A DNA stretch of 64,000 bases from Arthrobacter humicola (GTDB taxonomy: Bacteria; Actinomycetota; Actinomycetes; Actinomycetales; Micrococcaceae): positions 124,001 through 188,000 of the forward strand of contig NZ_JAFKON010000003.1 in NCBI RefSeq assembly GCF_022803015.1, written 5' to 3'. Within the stretch, counting starts at the first letter, position 1, and each line of letters opens with the position of its first letter. This document shows, one piece after another, positions 8,260 to 17,406 of this stretch. A program made the position numbers and the translations under genes. The notes under the pieces are model-generated. The model saw only the letters and a list, made by a program, of their open reading frames with translations. It was not told the origin of the DNA and did not search any database.

Positions 8260-9480
8260 ATGTTCCCTTCAATTAAGACAGGACGATCAATGTCAAACGT
8301 GGTCTCGCTCCAGCTTCCCGCCGGAATCCGGCAGCCTTCGCATGCAGCCGTCGTCATCATCGGTGGCGGCATCATGGGAACCAGCATCGCGTTCCATCTG
8401 GCCGAAGCCGGTGTGCGCAACATAGTTCTCGTTGATCGGTCCGATCTGGGCGCAGGATCCTCGTCCAAACCCCTTGGCGGCGTGCGGGCGACGTTCTCAG
8501 ACCCGGCAAACATTGTCCTGGGCCGGCGCAGTCTGCGCGCGTTTGAGGAATTCGGGCAGCGCTTTTCCACAGACATCGGATTGCGCAAGGTAGGTTACCT
8601 GTTCCTGTGCCGCAGCGAATCCGAAATCCTGGACTGCGAGCGAAGCACCGTCATCCAAAACGGTCTCGGCAGCACCAGCCAAATGATTTCCCCCGCCGAG
8701 GCAGTCGAAATCAACCCTTTCCTCCGCCAGGAAGCCCTCATCGGCGCATCGTTCTCACCGGAGGACGGATTCGCGGAACCGGGGAAAGTGGTCCGGGCCT
8801 ATGCCGACGCTGCCGCCGCGCTGGGCGTGTGCATCCTTGAGCAAACGGAAGTCATGGATGTGGCCGCCTCAGGCGGAAGCATCAGTTCGGTGACCACCAA
8901 CCGCGGAACCATCACCACCGATGCCGTCATCTGCTGCGCCGGAGCGTGGTCCCAACGTGTGGGCGTCATGGTCAACGTCAACCTGCCTGTTGTCCCGGTG
9001 CGGCGGCAGATCGGCATGACCCGCCAGATGAGCTCGCCCATGCCCACCGTGCCGTTCACGCTGGACCTGTCGACCACGATGTACTTCCACAACTACCGCA
9101 AGGGCATGCTCCTGGGGATTTCCAACTCCAACCAGGAGCCCGGCTTCGCCCGTGACTTCACCCATGAATGGCTGCCGGAGTTCAATGCAGCGGCCCGTGT
9201 GTGCGCCCCCGCGCTGGAGGCTCCGGAGCTGGAGTGCGGCTGGGCCGGTCTGTATGAGAACACCCCCGATCACAATGCACTTATCGGAGCGTCCAGCTCA
9301 GTTGGCGGCTTCTACTACGCCACGGGATTTTCCGGACACGGTTTCCTGCAGGGCCCTGCCGTCGGCGAACTCGTCAGGGACCTCTACCTGGACCGGGAAT
9401 CCTTCATGGACCACGCCTCGTTTTCCGCCGATCGTTTCCGCACGGCCGACCAGCTCATTCAGGAAGTGCACATCATCTAG
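8260..9480 (+). CDS. amaA: FAD-dependent DAO-family oxidoreductase, candidate L-pipecolate oxidase
   Basis: A 406-residue DAO-type flavoprotein. The FAD-binding beta-alpha-beta is near residues 33-60 (VIIGGGIMGTSIAFHLAEAG), and the C-terminal FAD contact region YYATGFSGHGFLQGPAVGE is typical of sarcosine/pipecolate/glycine oxidases. ATG 8260 is preferred to ATG 8233 because a perfect AAGGAGG lies 7 bases before it. Pipecolate oxidase (AmaA of Pseudomonas) makes piperideine-6-carboxylate, which opens to aminoadipate semialdehyde, the substrate of the ALDH7 encoded two genes downstream. Sarcosine oxidase-like activity on another N-alkyl amino acid cannot be excluded. The symbol is a contextual suggestion. 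Confidence 0.72.
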   Translation: MFPSIKTGRSMSNVVSLQLPAGIRQPSHAAVVIIGGGIMGTSIAFHLAEAGVRNIVLVDRSDLGAGSSSKPLGGVRATFSDPANIVLGRRSLRAFEEFGQRFSTDIGLRKVGYLFLCRSESEILDCERSTVIQNGLGSTSQMISPAEAVEINPFLRQEALIGASFSPEDGFAEPGKVVRAYADAAAALGVCILEQTEVMDVAASGGSISSVTTNRGTITTDAVICCAGAWSQRVGVMVNVNLPVVPVRRQIGMTRQMSSPMPTVPFTLDLSTTMYFHNYRKGMLLGISNSNQEPGFARDFTHEWLPEFNAAARVCAPALEAPELECGWAGLYENTPDHNALIGASSSVGGFYYATGFSGHGFLQGPAVGELVRDLYLDRESFMDHASFSADRFRTADQLIQEVHII

Positions 9481-9556
9481 CGCGGAACGCCCCGCCGATT
9501 TGGCGCTCAAGCCGCATGCCCGCTCCATCAGCAATGATCGTGAAAGGAACCACGCC

Positions 9557-10957
9557 ATGACCGCCCTTGAAACCTGGGAACTTCGAGCCGAGTTCGCGCG
9601 GCGGCTCTCCGCGATGTACGGGCGGGAAGTCCCCGCCTACAACACGCTTGTGGAGGTTTCCACCGAGGTGAACGAAGCGTATGCCGCCAAGCACGGCGCC
9701 GACGCCGAGCGGCTGGGCAGCATTGCACGGGTGACAGCGGAGCGCCACGGCGCCATCCGCGTCGGCTCGCCGAAGGAAATGGCCCAGGTTGCCCGCATTT
9801 TTGCGGCCTTCGGGATGTACCCGGTCGGTCTCTATGACCTTCGCGATGCGTCCTCCAGTTCCGTTCCCGTGGTCTCGACGGCCTTCCGCCCGATCGACGG
9901 CGCCGAACTGGCAAAGAATCCGTTCCGTGTCTTCACCTCCATGCTGGCGGCCGCGGATCCGCGCTTCTTTGACCAAGAGCTGCGCGCCGAGCTGGACGCA
10001 TTCATCGGTGCCCGGCAGTTGTTCGGTGAGGAACTGCTCACCCTGGCGGACAAGGTAGCCGCGGGTGGCGGACTCGCCGCGGACGACGCCGCCCGGCTGC
10101 TGGAGCTGGCCACCGCGGCGTTTGAACTCTCCGGCGACCCCGTCGACTATGAGTGGTACAAGAAGCTGGAGGCGGTCTCCGCCGTCGCCTCCGACATCGG
10201 GGGCGTTTCCACCACGCACATCAACCACCTCACACCCCGGGTGCTGGACATCGATGAACTGTACAAGCGCATGGAGGCGCGCGGCATCAGCATGATCGAT
10301 GAGATCCAGGGGCCGCCGCGCTGGGACGGGCCGGACCTGCTCCTGCGCCAGACGTCCTTCCGGGCGCTCGGCGAAAACCGGGTGTTCCGGTACGCGGACG
10401 GGTCCACCAGCGAAGGTGAACTGCGGGTGCGCTTCGGCGAGGTCGAGGCCCGCGGAATGGCCTTGACGGTGGCGGGCCGCGATCTCTACGACCGGATGGT
10501 CGCCGAGTCCGATGCCCGGTTGGCCGTGGCCCCGGCGGGAACGACTCGCGTCGAGGTAGCCGCCGGGGTCTGGGCGGAGAACCTGCCCCGCACCGAGAAG
10601 GAGCTGGCCCTGCAGGGACTGGCCTTTTTCACCTACCGCCTCGACGACGCCGCCCTGGCCGGTGCATCCTTGGCCGGCACGGCTTCCCTGTCGGATCTTG
10701 TCGAAGCGGGAATCGCCGTCCCGGAGCCCATTGTGTATGAGGACTTCCTCCCCCGCTCGGCCGCCGGGATCTTCCAATCAAACCTGACAGAGGAAGGTTC
10801 CAAGGACGAAGCCCAGGTCGGAACCAGCTACGACATCCACCGGATGTCCGAGATTGTCGGCTTCGAGGTCCATGACCCGAACGATCTCTACCAGCGGCAG
10901 CAGGACGCATCGATCGCGGCCCTGGCCCACCGCCTCAACATCACACTCAGCCACTAA
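9557..10957 (+). CDS. hglS: DUF1338 / HglS-like 2-oxoadipate dioxygenase (decarboxylating)
   Basis: A 466-residue protein of the DUF1338 (YdcJ/HglS) family. The characterised Pseudomonas putida HglS is an Fe(II) enzyme that converts 2-oxoadipate with O2 to D-2-hydroxyglutarate and CO2. The candidate metal ligands are in place: His64, the THINH segment (His221/His224) and Glu295/Glu297 in RFGEVEARG; Arg68 four residues after His64 matches the substrate Arg of HglS as I remember it. GAAAGGA lies 8 bases before the ATG. Flanked by the pipecolate-oxidase-like and ALDH7 genes, it places this operon firmly in lysine catabolism through D-2-hydroxyglutarate. Confidence 0.85.
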   Translation: MTALETWELRAEFARRLSAMYGREVPAYNTLVEVSTEVNEAYAAKHGADAERLGSIARVTAERHGAIRVGSPKEMAQVARIFAAFGMYPVGLYDLRDASSSSVPVVSTAFRPIDGAELAKNPFRVFTSMLAAADPRFFDQELRAELDAFIGARQLFGEELLTLADKVAAGGGLAADDAARLLELATAAFELSGDPVDYEWYKKLEAVSAVASDIGGVSTTHINHLTPRVLDIDELYKRMEARGISMIDEIQGPPRWDGPDLLLRQTSFRALGENRVFRYADGSTSEGELRVRFGEVEARGMALTVAGRDLYDRMVAESDARLAVAPAGTTRVEVAAGVWAENLPRTEKELALQGLAFFTYRLDDAALAGASLAGTASLSDLVEAGIAVPEPIVYEDFLPRSAAGIFQSNLTEEGSKDEAQVGTSYDIHRMSEIVGFEVHDPNDLYQRQQDASIAALAHRLNITLSH

Positions 10958-10993
10958 TCAGCCCGCCAGACCAAACAACCTCAGGAGATCACG

Positions 10994-12523
10994 ATGACCG
11001 AAACTCTGACCCAAACGTCCGAACTTGCAGCGATCGTCCGCGACGCACTGGAGGCCTGCGGCGTCAATGTTGACGCCCTCGGAGGCCCGCACGAGGCGCC
11101 CTCGCCGCTGACCGGCGAAGTCTTGATGACCCTGCCGGTCAACACGCCGGCGGACATCGACACGATGATCGGCCAGGCCCACGAGGCCTTCAAAACGTGG
11201 CGTGATGTGCCCGCGCCGCTCCGCGGCAACCTGGTCAAGCGCTGGGGCGAGCTGCTGACCGAACACAAGGAGGACCTGGCGCGGATCGTGACGGCCGAGG
11301 CCGGCAAGATCCAGTCCGAAGCTCTCGGTGAAGTCCAGGAAATGATCGATATCTGCGACTTTGCGGTCGGCCTGTCCCGCCAGCTCTATGGCAAGACCAT
11401 GCCCTCGGAGCGGCCCGGACACCGCCTCATGGAAACCTGGCACCCCCTTGGCGTTGTCGGGGTCATCTCTGCCTTCAACTTCCCCGTTGCGGTCTACTCC
11501 TGGAATACGGCGCTGGCTCTTGTGTGCGGCGACACCATCGTGTGGAAACCCTCGGGGATGACCATGCTCAGTGCACTGGCCGCCGATGCCCTGCTGGGCC
11601 GCGCCGTCGCGGACGTTGGCGCTCCGACAGACCTGCACAAGCTGGTCCTGGCCGATCGTTCCGGCGGCCAGGTGATCGTCGATGATCCGCGCGTGGCCCT
11701 GCTCTCCGCCACCGGCTCGGTCCGGATGGGCCAGGAAATCGCCCCCCGCGTGGCTCGCCGTTTCGGCCGCGCCCTGCTCGAACTCGGCGGAAACAACGCA
11801 GCAATCGTCGCGCCGTCGGCCGATCTCGATCTGGCCCTGCGCGGCATCGTCTTCGCCGCCGTCGGAACCGCCGGCCAGCGCTGCACGTCCATGCGCCGCC
11901 TGATCGTGCACGAATCGATCGTCGACGAACTGACCGACAAGCTCGTCAATGCCTACGCCACGCTGCGCATCGGGACCCCCTTGGATGAGGAGAACCTGAT
12001 CGGGCCGCTGATCAACAAGTCCAGCTTCGATGGCATGCAGGACGCCATTAAGGCGGCACAGGAACAGGGCGGCACAGTCCGCTGCGGCGGTGGCCGCGTG
12101 AACGCCGACGACGAGCCCGGCGCCTACTACGTGGAACCTGCGATCGTCCGAATGCCGGCCCAGACCGCCGTCGTCAAGGACGAGACCTTTGCACCCCTGC
12201 TTTACGTCATGACATACACGGACTTCGACGACGCCATCGCCATCCAAAACGACGTTCCCCAGGGTCTGTCCTCGGCCGTGTTCACCAACGACCAGGCCGA
12301 GGCCGAACGCTTCATGTCGGCCAGCGGATCGGACTGCGGCATCGCCAACGTCAACATCGGCACCTCAGGAGCCGAAATCGGCGGCGCATTCGGCGGCGAG
12401 AAGGAAACCGGCGGCGGCCGCGAGTCCGGTTCCGACTCGTGGAAGGTCTACATGCGCCAGGCCACCAACACCGTCAACTACTCGGGACAGCTGCCGCTCG
12501 CCCAGGGCGTGAAGTTCCTCTAG
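10994..12523 (+). CDS. amaB: Aldehyde dehydrogenase, ALDH7 family (alpha-aminoadipate semialdehyde dehydrogenase)
   Basis: A 509-residue ALDH. Diagnostic ALDH7 (antiquitin/AmaB) features are ELGGNNAAIV around the general-base Glu, the catalytic Cys in GTAGQRCTSMRRL, and the C-terminal run GSDSWKVYMRQATNT then LPLAQGVKF, which tracks the human ALDH7A1 C-terminus closely. It oxidises 2-aminoadipate 6-semialdehyde to 2-aminoadipate with NAD(P)+. AGGAG ribosome-binding site. The gene follows the HglS-like gene by 36 bases and is followed by a strong hairpin. Family assignment is secure; lysine-pathway function is well supported by neighbours. Confidence 0.92.
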   Translation: MTETLTQTSELAAIVRDALEACGVNVDALGGPHEAPSPLTGEVLMTLPVNTPADIDTMIGQAHEAFKTWRDVPAPLRGNLVKRWGELLTEHKEDLARIVTAEAGKIQSEALGEVQEMIDICDFAVGLSRQLYGKTMPSERPGHRLMETWHPLGVVGVISAFNFPVAVYSWNTALALVCGDTIVWKPSGMTMLSALAADALLGRAVADVGAPTDLHKLVLADRSGGQVIVDDPRVALLSATGSVRMGQEIAPRVARRFGRALLELGGNNAAIVAPSADLDLALRGIVFAAVGTAGQRCTSMRRLIVHESIVDELTDKLVNAYATLRIGTPLDEENLIGPLINKSSFDGMQDAIKAAQEQGGTVRCGGGRVNADDEPGAYYVEPAIVRMPAQTAVVKDETFAPLLYVMTYTDFDDAIAIQNDVPQGLSSAVFTNDQAEAERFMSASGSDCGIANVNIGTSGAEIGGAFGGEKETGGGRESGSDSWKVYMRQATNTVNYSGQLPLAQGVKFL

Positions 12524-12530
12524 GCACCCC

Positions 12531-12574
12531 GGCGGAGACGGTGCCGGCCCGGTCCGGCCGGCACCGTCTCCGCC
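12531..12574 (+). terminator. Perfect 19-bp GC-rich hairpin after ALDH gene
   Basis: Perfect inverted repeat, arms 12531-12549 and 12556-12574, loop of six bases, starting 7 bases after the ALDH stop. No T-tract follows, so it is not a canonical intrinsic terminator; in actinobacteria such T-less stems can terminate or act as mRNA processing/stabilising stems. Because the dehydrogenase gene beyond it remains co-directional, partial read-through is likely. Confidence 0.6.
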
Positions 12575-12626
12575 GTCAGTCCCCCGTCAGATCACTTAGC
12601 CGCCAGCACATAAGGAGTATCCAGCG

Positions 12627-13766
12627 ATGACCAGTCTGTTCGACATGATGGATGAATGGGGCCCGGAAAAGATCGTCACGGTCAGCGACGCCAAAACGGG
12701 AATGAAGGGCGTTCTGGTCATCGACAACACCTCCCGCGGCATGGGCAAGGGCGGGACCCGGATGCAGCCCGGCGTGACAGTCGATGAGATTGGCCGCCTG
12801 GCCCGGGTCATGACCTGGAAGTGGGCCGGCGTCGACCTCTTCTTCGGCGGCGCCAAAGCCGGCATCCGCGCCGACCCCAACTCACCCCACAAGGAAGCAA
12901 TCCTCCGCTCCTTTGTCCGGGCCCTGAGCAATGAAGTCCCGTCCGAGTATGTCTTTGGCCTGGACATGGGGCTGACGGAAAACGATGCGGCCATCATCAT
13001 CGATGAGTTGGGCGACCGGGGCGCAGCGGTGGGAACTCCCTACGATCTCGGCGGCGTACCCTACGACCAGCTGGGCATCACCGGCTACGGCGTGGCTGAA
13101 GTCACGGATGAGGCCGCAGCAACCATCGGCCTCCAGGGCCAGCGCGTGGCCATCCAGGGTTTCGGCGCTGTCGGGCATGCCACGGCTGCCCGGCTTCATG
13201 AGCTCGGCTATAGCGTCGTGTCGATTTCCACTGCTGAGGGCGCGCTTCACAATCCCGCAGGGCTGGACATCCCCAGGTTGCTGGCCATGCGGTCGCGGCT
13301 CGGCGACGGGTTAGTCAAAGAGTTTCCGGAACTGGCCATTCCGGCTGGCACCGAGTTGTTCGTCGACGCCGAAATCGCGATCCCTGCCGCCCTGCAGGAT
13401 GTCATCCATGAGGGAAACGTGGGCGGCATCTCGGCCAAGCTCGTGGTGGAGGGCGCCAACCTTCCCACCAACGCCGCGGCACAGCAGGCGTTGCGCGCAG
13501 CGTCCGTGACGGTAGTGCCCGACTTCGTCGCCAACGCCGGCGGCGTCGTCAGTGCGGCCTTTGCCATGGAGTCCCGGTATTCGCCGTTCCGTCCCGAGAC
13601 CGAGCAGATCTTCACGACGGTCTCCCACAAGCTCCGCGCGAACACGGCCATCGTGCTGGCGGAGGCGGAAAAGCTGGATTCCACCACCCACCATGCCGCC
13701 CGTTCGCTGGCACAAAGCCGCGTGCGCCGGGCCATGGAGCTGCGCGGCAAGCCCCTGCAGTACTAG
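12627..13766 (+). CDS. Glu/Leu/Phe/Val-type amino-acid dehydrogenase, candidate 2-aminoadipate dehydrogenase
   Basis: A 379-residue oxidative deaminase. Motifs: the substrate-binding GKGGTRMQPG, the catalytic-lysine loop FFGGAKAGI, and the dinucleotide loop IQGFGAVGHATA. Family members convert L-amino acids to 2-oxo acids with NAD(P)+, releasing ammonia. The operon otherwise lacks a way from 2-aminoadipate (ALDH7 product) to 2-oxoadipate (HglS substrate), so I infer that this enzyme fills that step in place of the usual transaminase; ordinary glutamate dehydrogenase activity is the alternative. AAGGAG lies 9 bases before the ATG. Confidence 0.85.
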   Translation: MTSLFDMMDEWGPEKIVTVSDAKTGMKGVLVIDNTSRGMGKGGTRMQPGVTVDEIGRLARVMTWKWAGVDLFFGGAKAGIRADPNSPHKEAILRSFVRALSNEVPSEYVFGLDMGLTENDAAIIIDELGDRGAAVGTPYDLGGVPYDQLGITGYGVAEVTDEAAATIGLQGQRVAIQGFGAVGHATAARLHELGYSVVSISTAEGALHNPAGLDIPRLLAMRSRLGDGLVKEFPELAIPAGTELFVDAEIAIPAALQDVIHEGNVGGISAKLVVEGANLPTNAAAQQALRAASVTVVPDFVANAGGVVSAAFAMESRYSPFRPETEQIFTTVSHKLRANTAIVLAEAEKLDSTTHHAARSLAQSRVRRAMELRGKPLQY

Positions 13767-13810
13767 CCTCCCACCACGCACCGCCGCAGGGACAAGGACG
13801 AGCACCACGC

Positions 13811-16672
13811 ATGAACATTGACCAGATTGTCGAAGAACTCACCGCAGCCGTTGCGGGCATCGTTGACAGCAGCACCCGTCGACGCGCGGAATATTCCACG
13901 GACGCCTCGAACTACCGGGTAGTGCCCCAGGTGGTAGTCATGCCCAAGAACGCGGACGACGTGGTCGAGGCGGTCAGGATTGCCCGCCGGCACGGACTGG
14001 CTGTCACAGGCCGCGGTGCCGGCACGTCGTGCGCCGGCAACGCCGTGGGACCCGGATTGGTGCTGGACTTCAGCAGGTTCATGAACCAGATCATCAGCAT
14101 CGATGCGGAGAACCGGACGGCGGTGGTCCAGCCCGGCGTCGTCCTCAGTGACCTGCAGCGGGCTGCCGGCGTCCACGGGCTTCGGTTCGGGCCTGATCCG
14201 TCCACGTCCACTCGGTGCACCATCGGAGGCATGATCGGCAACAACGCGTGCGGCCCCCATGGGCTCTCTTTTGGGCGGACGGCGGATAACGTGCGCCGCC
14301 TTCGCTGGCTGACCGGCTCGGGACAAGTTGTGGAGCTGGGCTCGGGCAAGGAAGCCACGGCCCAAATCCCCGGACTCGATGAGTTCATCACCGCCAATCT
14401 GGACGTCCTTCGGCTGGAGTTCGGCCGGTTCGGCCGCCAAATCTCGGGCTATAGCCTTGAGCATCTCCTGCCCGAGAACGGCGGAAACCTGGCCGCTGCC
14501 CTGACTGGGACGGAAGGAACCTGCGGCATCATCCTGGAGGCCGAGGTCCGGCTGGTTCCGCAGGCGGCCGCCCCGGCGTTGGCCGTGTTGGGATATCCGG
14601 ATATGCCGGCCGCGGCCGACGCGGTTCCCGGCTTGCTTCCGCACCATCCGCTGGCCTTGGAGGGACTGGACGCGCAGCTGGTCAACGTGATCCGCAACGC
14701 CAAAGGCGAGCACGCCGTCCCCAGCATGCCGGCGGGGAACGGCTGGCTCATGGTGGAAGTGGGCGGAGCGACGTCGGATGATTCGGTAGCTGCCGCAGAG
14801 CGGATGGTCCTGGACGCGGGCGCGATCGACTCAATGATCCTTCCGGCCGGACCGGAGGCCAAACGGCTGTGGCAGATTCGGTCCGACGGCGCGGGTCTGG
14901 CCGGGAGAACCGCAGCCGGGAACCAGGCATGGCCGGGCTGGGAGGATTCGGCCGTCCCGCCCGAACATCTGGGCGACTACCTTCGTGATCTTGAACTGCT
15001 CATGGCCCGCGAGAACGTTTCGGGGTTGGCATATGGCCACTTTGGTGACGGCTGCGTCCACGTCAGGATCGACTTTCCGCTGGATCATGATGCCGCCGTG
15101 ATGCGCCGCTTCCTGACGGCCGCGGCGGACCTAGTCGCCAAGTACGGCGGCTCGCTCTCGGGGGAACACGGCGATGGCCGGGCGCGCGGCGAGCTGCTGA
15201 AAACAATGTATTCGTCCCGGGCCCTGGCGGCGATGGCCGGGTTCAAGGCACTTTTCGACCTCCAGGACATCTTCAATCCGGGCGTCATCATCAAGCCTGA
15301 TTCCTTCGACGCGCACCTGCGCCGCCCGCAAGCCGGCAACCTGCTGGCTTCAGATGGTTTCGCGTTTGCCCACGACGGCGGCAACATCACCAACGCGCTA
15401 CACCGCTGCGTAGGCGTGGGAAAGTGCCGGGCCGATCTCCGAGAGGAGGGCGGGTTCATGTGCCCCTCGTACCTCGCCACCAAGGATGAAAAGGACGCGA
15501 CCAGGGGCCGGGCGCGCGTCCTGCAGGAAATGCTCAACGGCGGCATCGTGGACATGTCCTGGAAGTCCCCGGAAGTCCATGAGGCCCTCGATCTTTGCCT
15601 GAGCTGCAAGGCCTGCGCCAGCGACTGCCCCACCGGCATCGACATGGCCATGTACAAGTCGGAGGCACTGCACCAGACCTACAAAGGCAGGCTGCGTCCG
15701 CTCAGCCACTACACCCTCGGCCGGCTGCCCACCTGGCTGGGACTGATCGGACCCCTCGGCCCCCTGGTCAACAAGGTTGCCTCCATCGGGATCCTCCGCC
15801 GGACCATGCTCCGGTTTGCCGGCGCTGATCCCCGCCGGTCCCTGCCGACATTCCCCAAGACGCCGTTCCATTCCCTGGTCGAGGCCCGTTCCGCAGCGCT
15901 GAACCCCGGACGCGTTCCAGCGGCGGCAGGTGGCAAGGCGGGCCATACGGCGACCGCTCCCCACAGGGTCCTGCTCTGGGTGGATTCATTCTCGGACGCG
16001 CTGAGCCCGGAGGTCACCGTTGCCGCGATCAAGGTTTTGCAGGCCGCGGGATGCGAGGTCGAAATTGCCGGTCCCGGCGCGTGCTGCGGATTGACGCTGA
16101 TCTCAACAGGACAGCTGACCGCGGCCAAGGACGCCCTCAGCAAGACCTTGGACGTCCTGCACCCGCATATAGCCGACGGCCGGACCGTGATCGGACTTGA
16201 GCCGTCCTGCACGGCAGTGCTTCGCTCGGACCTGGTCGAACTGCTGCCCGACGACGAACGGGCCCGGCAGGTCTCGGCACGGACCCGGACCGTCGCAGAA
16301 TTCCTCACATCCATCAACTGGCAGCCACCTTCCAGCGGCGAACAAATTCTTGCGCAACCCCACTGCCATCACAACGCCGTAATGGGGTACGGCAAGGATC
16401 TGGAGCTGCTGACGTCCATGGGCTGCGACGTGGATGTCTCCAACGGATGTTGCGGCCTCGCCGGCAACTTCGGCATGGAAAAAGGCCACTACGACGTCTC
16501 TGTGGCCATTGCCGAACAAGGCATTCTAGGCAAGATTGCGACGAACCCAGACCGAACGCTCCTGGCCGACGGGTTCTCCTGCCGCACCCAGCTGGCCGAT
16601 CTCGCAGGCCGAGACTCCCGCCACGTCGTCCAGATCATCGCCGATGCACTGGACAACCCTGGACAGCGTTAA
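13811..16672 (+). CDS. FAD/Fe-S oxidoreductase, YdiJ-like D-2-hydroxyglutarate dehydrogenase
   Basis: A 953-residue fusion. The N-terminal PCMH-type FAD domain (about 40-270, with GRGAGTSCAGNAVG and GGMIGNNACG) is followed by the FAD-oxidase C-terminal domain (about 270-500, ending GEHGDGRARG). Then comes an Fe-S section: CVGVGKC plus a distant Cys near 531-554, and the ferredoxin-type CLSCKACASDCPTG near 597-608. Two CCG-type cysteine motifs, GACCGL and NGCCGLAG, occupy the last third. This is the architecture of E. coli YdiJ, a D-2-hydroxyglutarate dehydrogenase. It would oxidise the D-2-hydroxyglutarate made by the HglS-like enzyme to 2-oxoglutarate, closing the pathway into the TCA cycle. 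D-lactate or glycolate dehydrogenase activity is the alternative. Confidence 0.86.
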   Translation: MNIDQIVEELTAAVAGIVDSSTRRRAEYSTDASNYRVVPQVVVMPKNADDVVEAVRIARRHGLAVTGRGAGTSCAGNAVGPGLVLDFSRFMNQIISIDAENRTAVVQPGVVLSDLQRAAGVHGLRFGPDPSTSTRCTIGGMIGNNACGPHGLSFGRTADNVRRLRWLTGSGQVVELGSGKEATAQIPGLDEFITANLDVLRLEFGRFGRQISGYSLEHLLPENGGNLAAALTGTEGTCGIILEAEVRLVPQAAAPALAVLGYPDMPAAADAVPGLLPHHPLALEGLDAQLVNVIRNAKGEHAVPSMPAGNGWLMVEVGGATSDDSVAAAERMVLDAGAIDSMILPAGPEAKRLWQIRSDGAGLAGRTAAGNQAWPGWEDSAVPPEHLGDYLRDLELLMARENVSGLAYGHFGDGCVHVRIDFPLDHDAAVMRRFLTAAADLVAKYGGSLSGEHGDGRARGELLKTMYSSRALAAMAGFKALFDLQDIFNPGVIIKPDSFDAHLRRPQAGNLLASDGFAFAHDGGNITNALHRCVGVGKCRADLREEGGFMCPSYLATKDEKDATRGRARVLQEMLNGGIVDMSWKSPEVHEALDLCLSCKACASDCPTGIDMAMYKSEALHQTYKGRLRPLSHYTLGRLPTWLGLIGPLGPLVNKVASIGILRRTMLRFAGADPRRSLPTFPKTPFHSLVEARSAALNPGRVPAAAGGKAGHTATAPHRVLLWVDSFSDALSPEVTVAAIKVLQAAGCEVEIAGPGACCGLTLISTGQLTAAKDALSKTLDVLHPHIADGRTVIGLEPSCTAVLRSDLVELLPDDERARQVSARTRTVAEFLTSINWQPPSSGEQILAQPHCHHNAVMGYGKDLELLTSMGCDVDVSNGCCGLAGNFGMEKGHYDVSVAIAEQGILGKIATNPDRTLLADGFSCRTQLADLAGRDSRHVVQIIADALDNPGQR

Positions 16673-16911
16673 ATGCAACCATGCGCTGGACCTGCTGTCT
16701 CAACGACCGGCAGTGATGCGCTTTCCGCCCATCGCATCCTGAAGCTGAGTGCCCCTCAGCGAGGGTGACCTTTAGGATGCTCCGCAGATGGCGTCGGCGG
16801 GCCGCTCGGCGGGGGAGATCACCAATGGTCAACGAGCCGCTTTTCGACCACAACCTGGCCTGGAATACCGACAGCACGTCCTGAGAGCTTCGTTTTAGAG
16901 CGGAGAACTGT

Positions 16912-17238
16912 GTGAACGAGAAGCTGCGGGTGCTGGTCCGTATGGACCTCGATGGCGCCAAGGCCCACGTCAAGGTCCAGGGCCACGTGACGGTTCAGAA
17001 CCTCAATGGCCTCTACGGCGTGGTCCAGCGCGCCGGCTCGCTCGCCTCAGGACTGTCCCTGGAACTCGATGTGACACGCGCACAGACTGACTCCGACGCC
17101 ATGGGAGAGCTTCGTGCGTTCGCCAAGTCGCATCACTCGCCGGTGCACGTCGACCCTCGCCAGCGTGACTATCAAATCAGCCTCCTGACGAAGAACACCG
17201 CGGTGTCCGCGGCCCTGTCGCCAGTCCTGGCAGCCTGA
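16912..17238 (+). CDS. Small STAS-like hypothetical protein
   Basis: A 108-residue protein with a GTG start. The pattern LRVLVRMDLDGAKAHVKVQG, a helix (NLNGLYGVVQRA), then LSLELDVTRAQTDSDAMGEL resembles the strand-helix layout of STAS-type anti-sigma-antagonist domains, although the phosphorylatable Ser is not obvious. It lies 239 bases after the catabolic operon with no visible link to it. Function unknown. Confidence 0.6.
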   Translation: MNEKLRVLVRMDLDGAKAHVKVQGHVTVQNLNGLYGVVQRAGSLASGLSLELDVTRAQTDSDAMGELRAFAKSHHSPVHVDPRQRDYQISLLTKNTAVSAALSPVLAA

Positions 17239-17406
17239 CCCGCAGCACTGGCTACGAGGGTTGGCCGTGCCCGTGGCTCACAGCCTGGGCCTGTGTGCCT
17301 GAATCTGATGTCCGTGCAGGGCGCGGAGCATGCGGTGCGAGAGAGCGCGCTGGACTTTCATTTGTAGCATCGCTCCCTTGCGTGACCGGGCAGCTGGCGG
17401 CATGCC

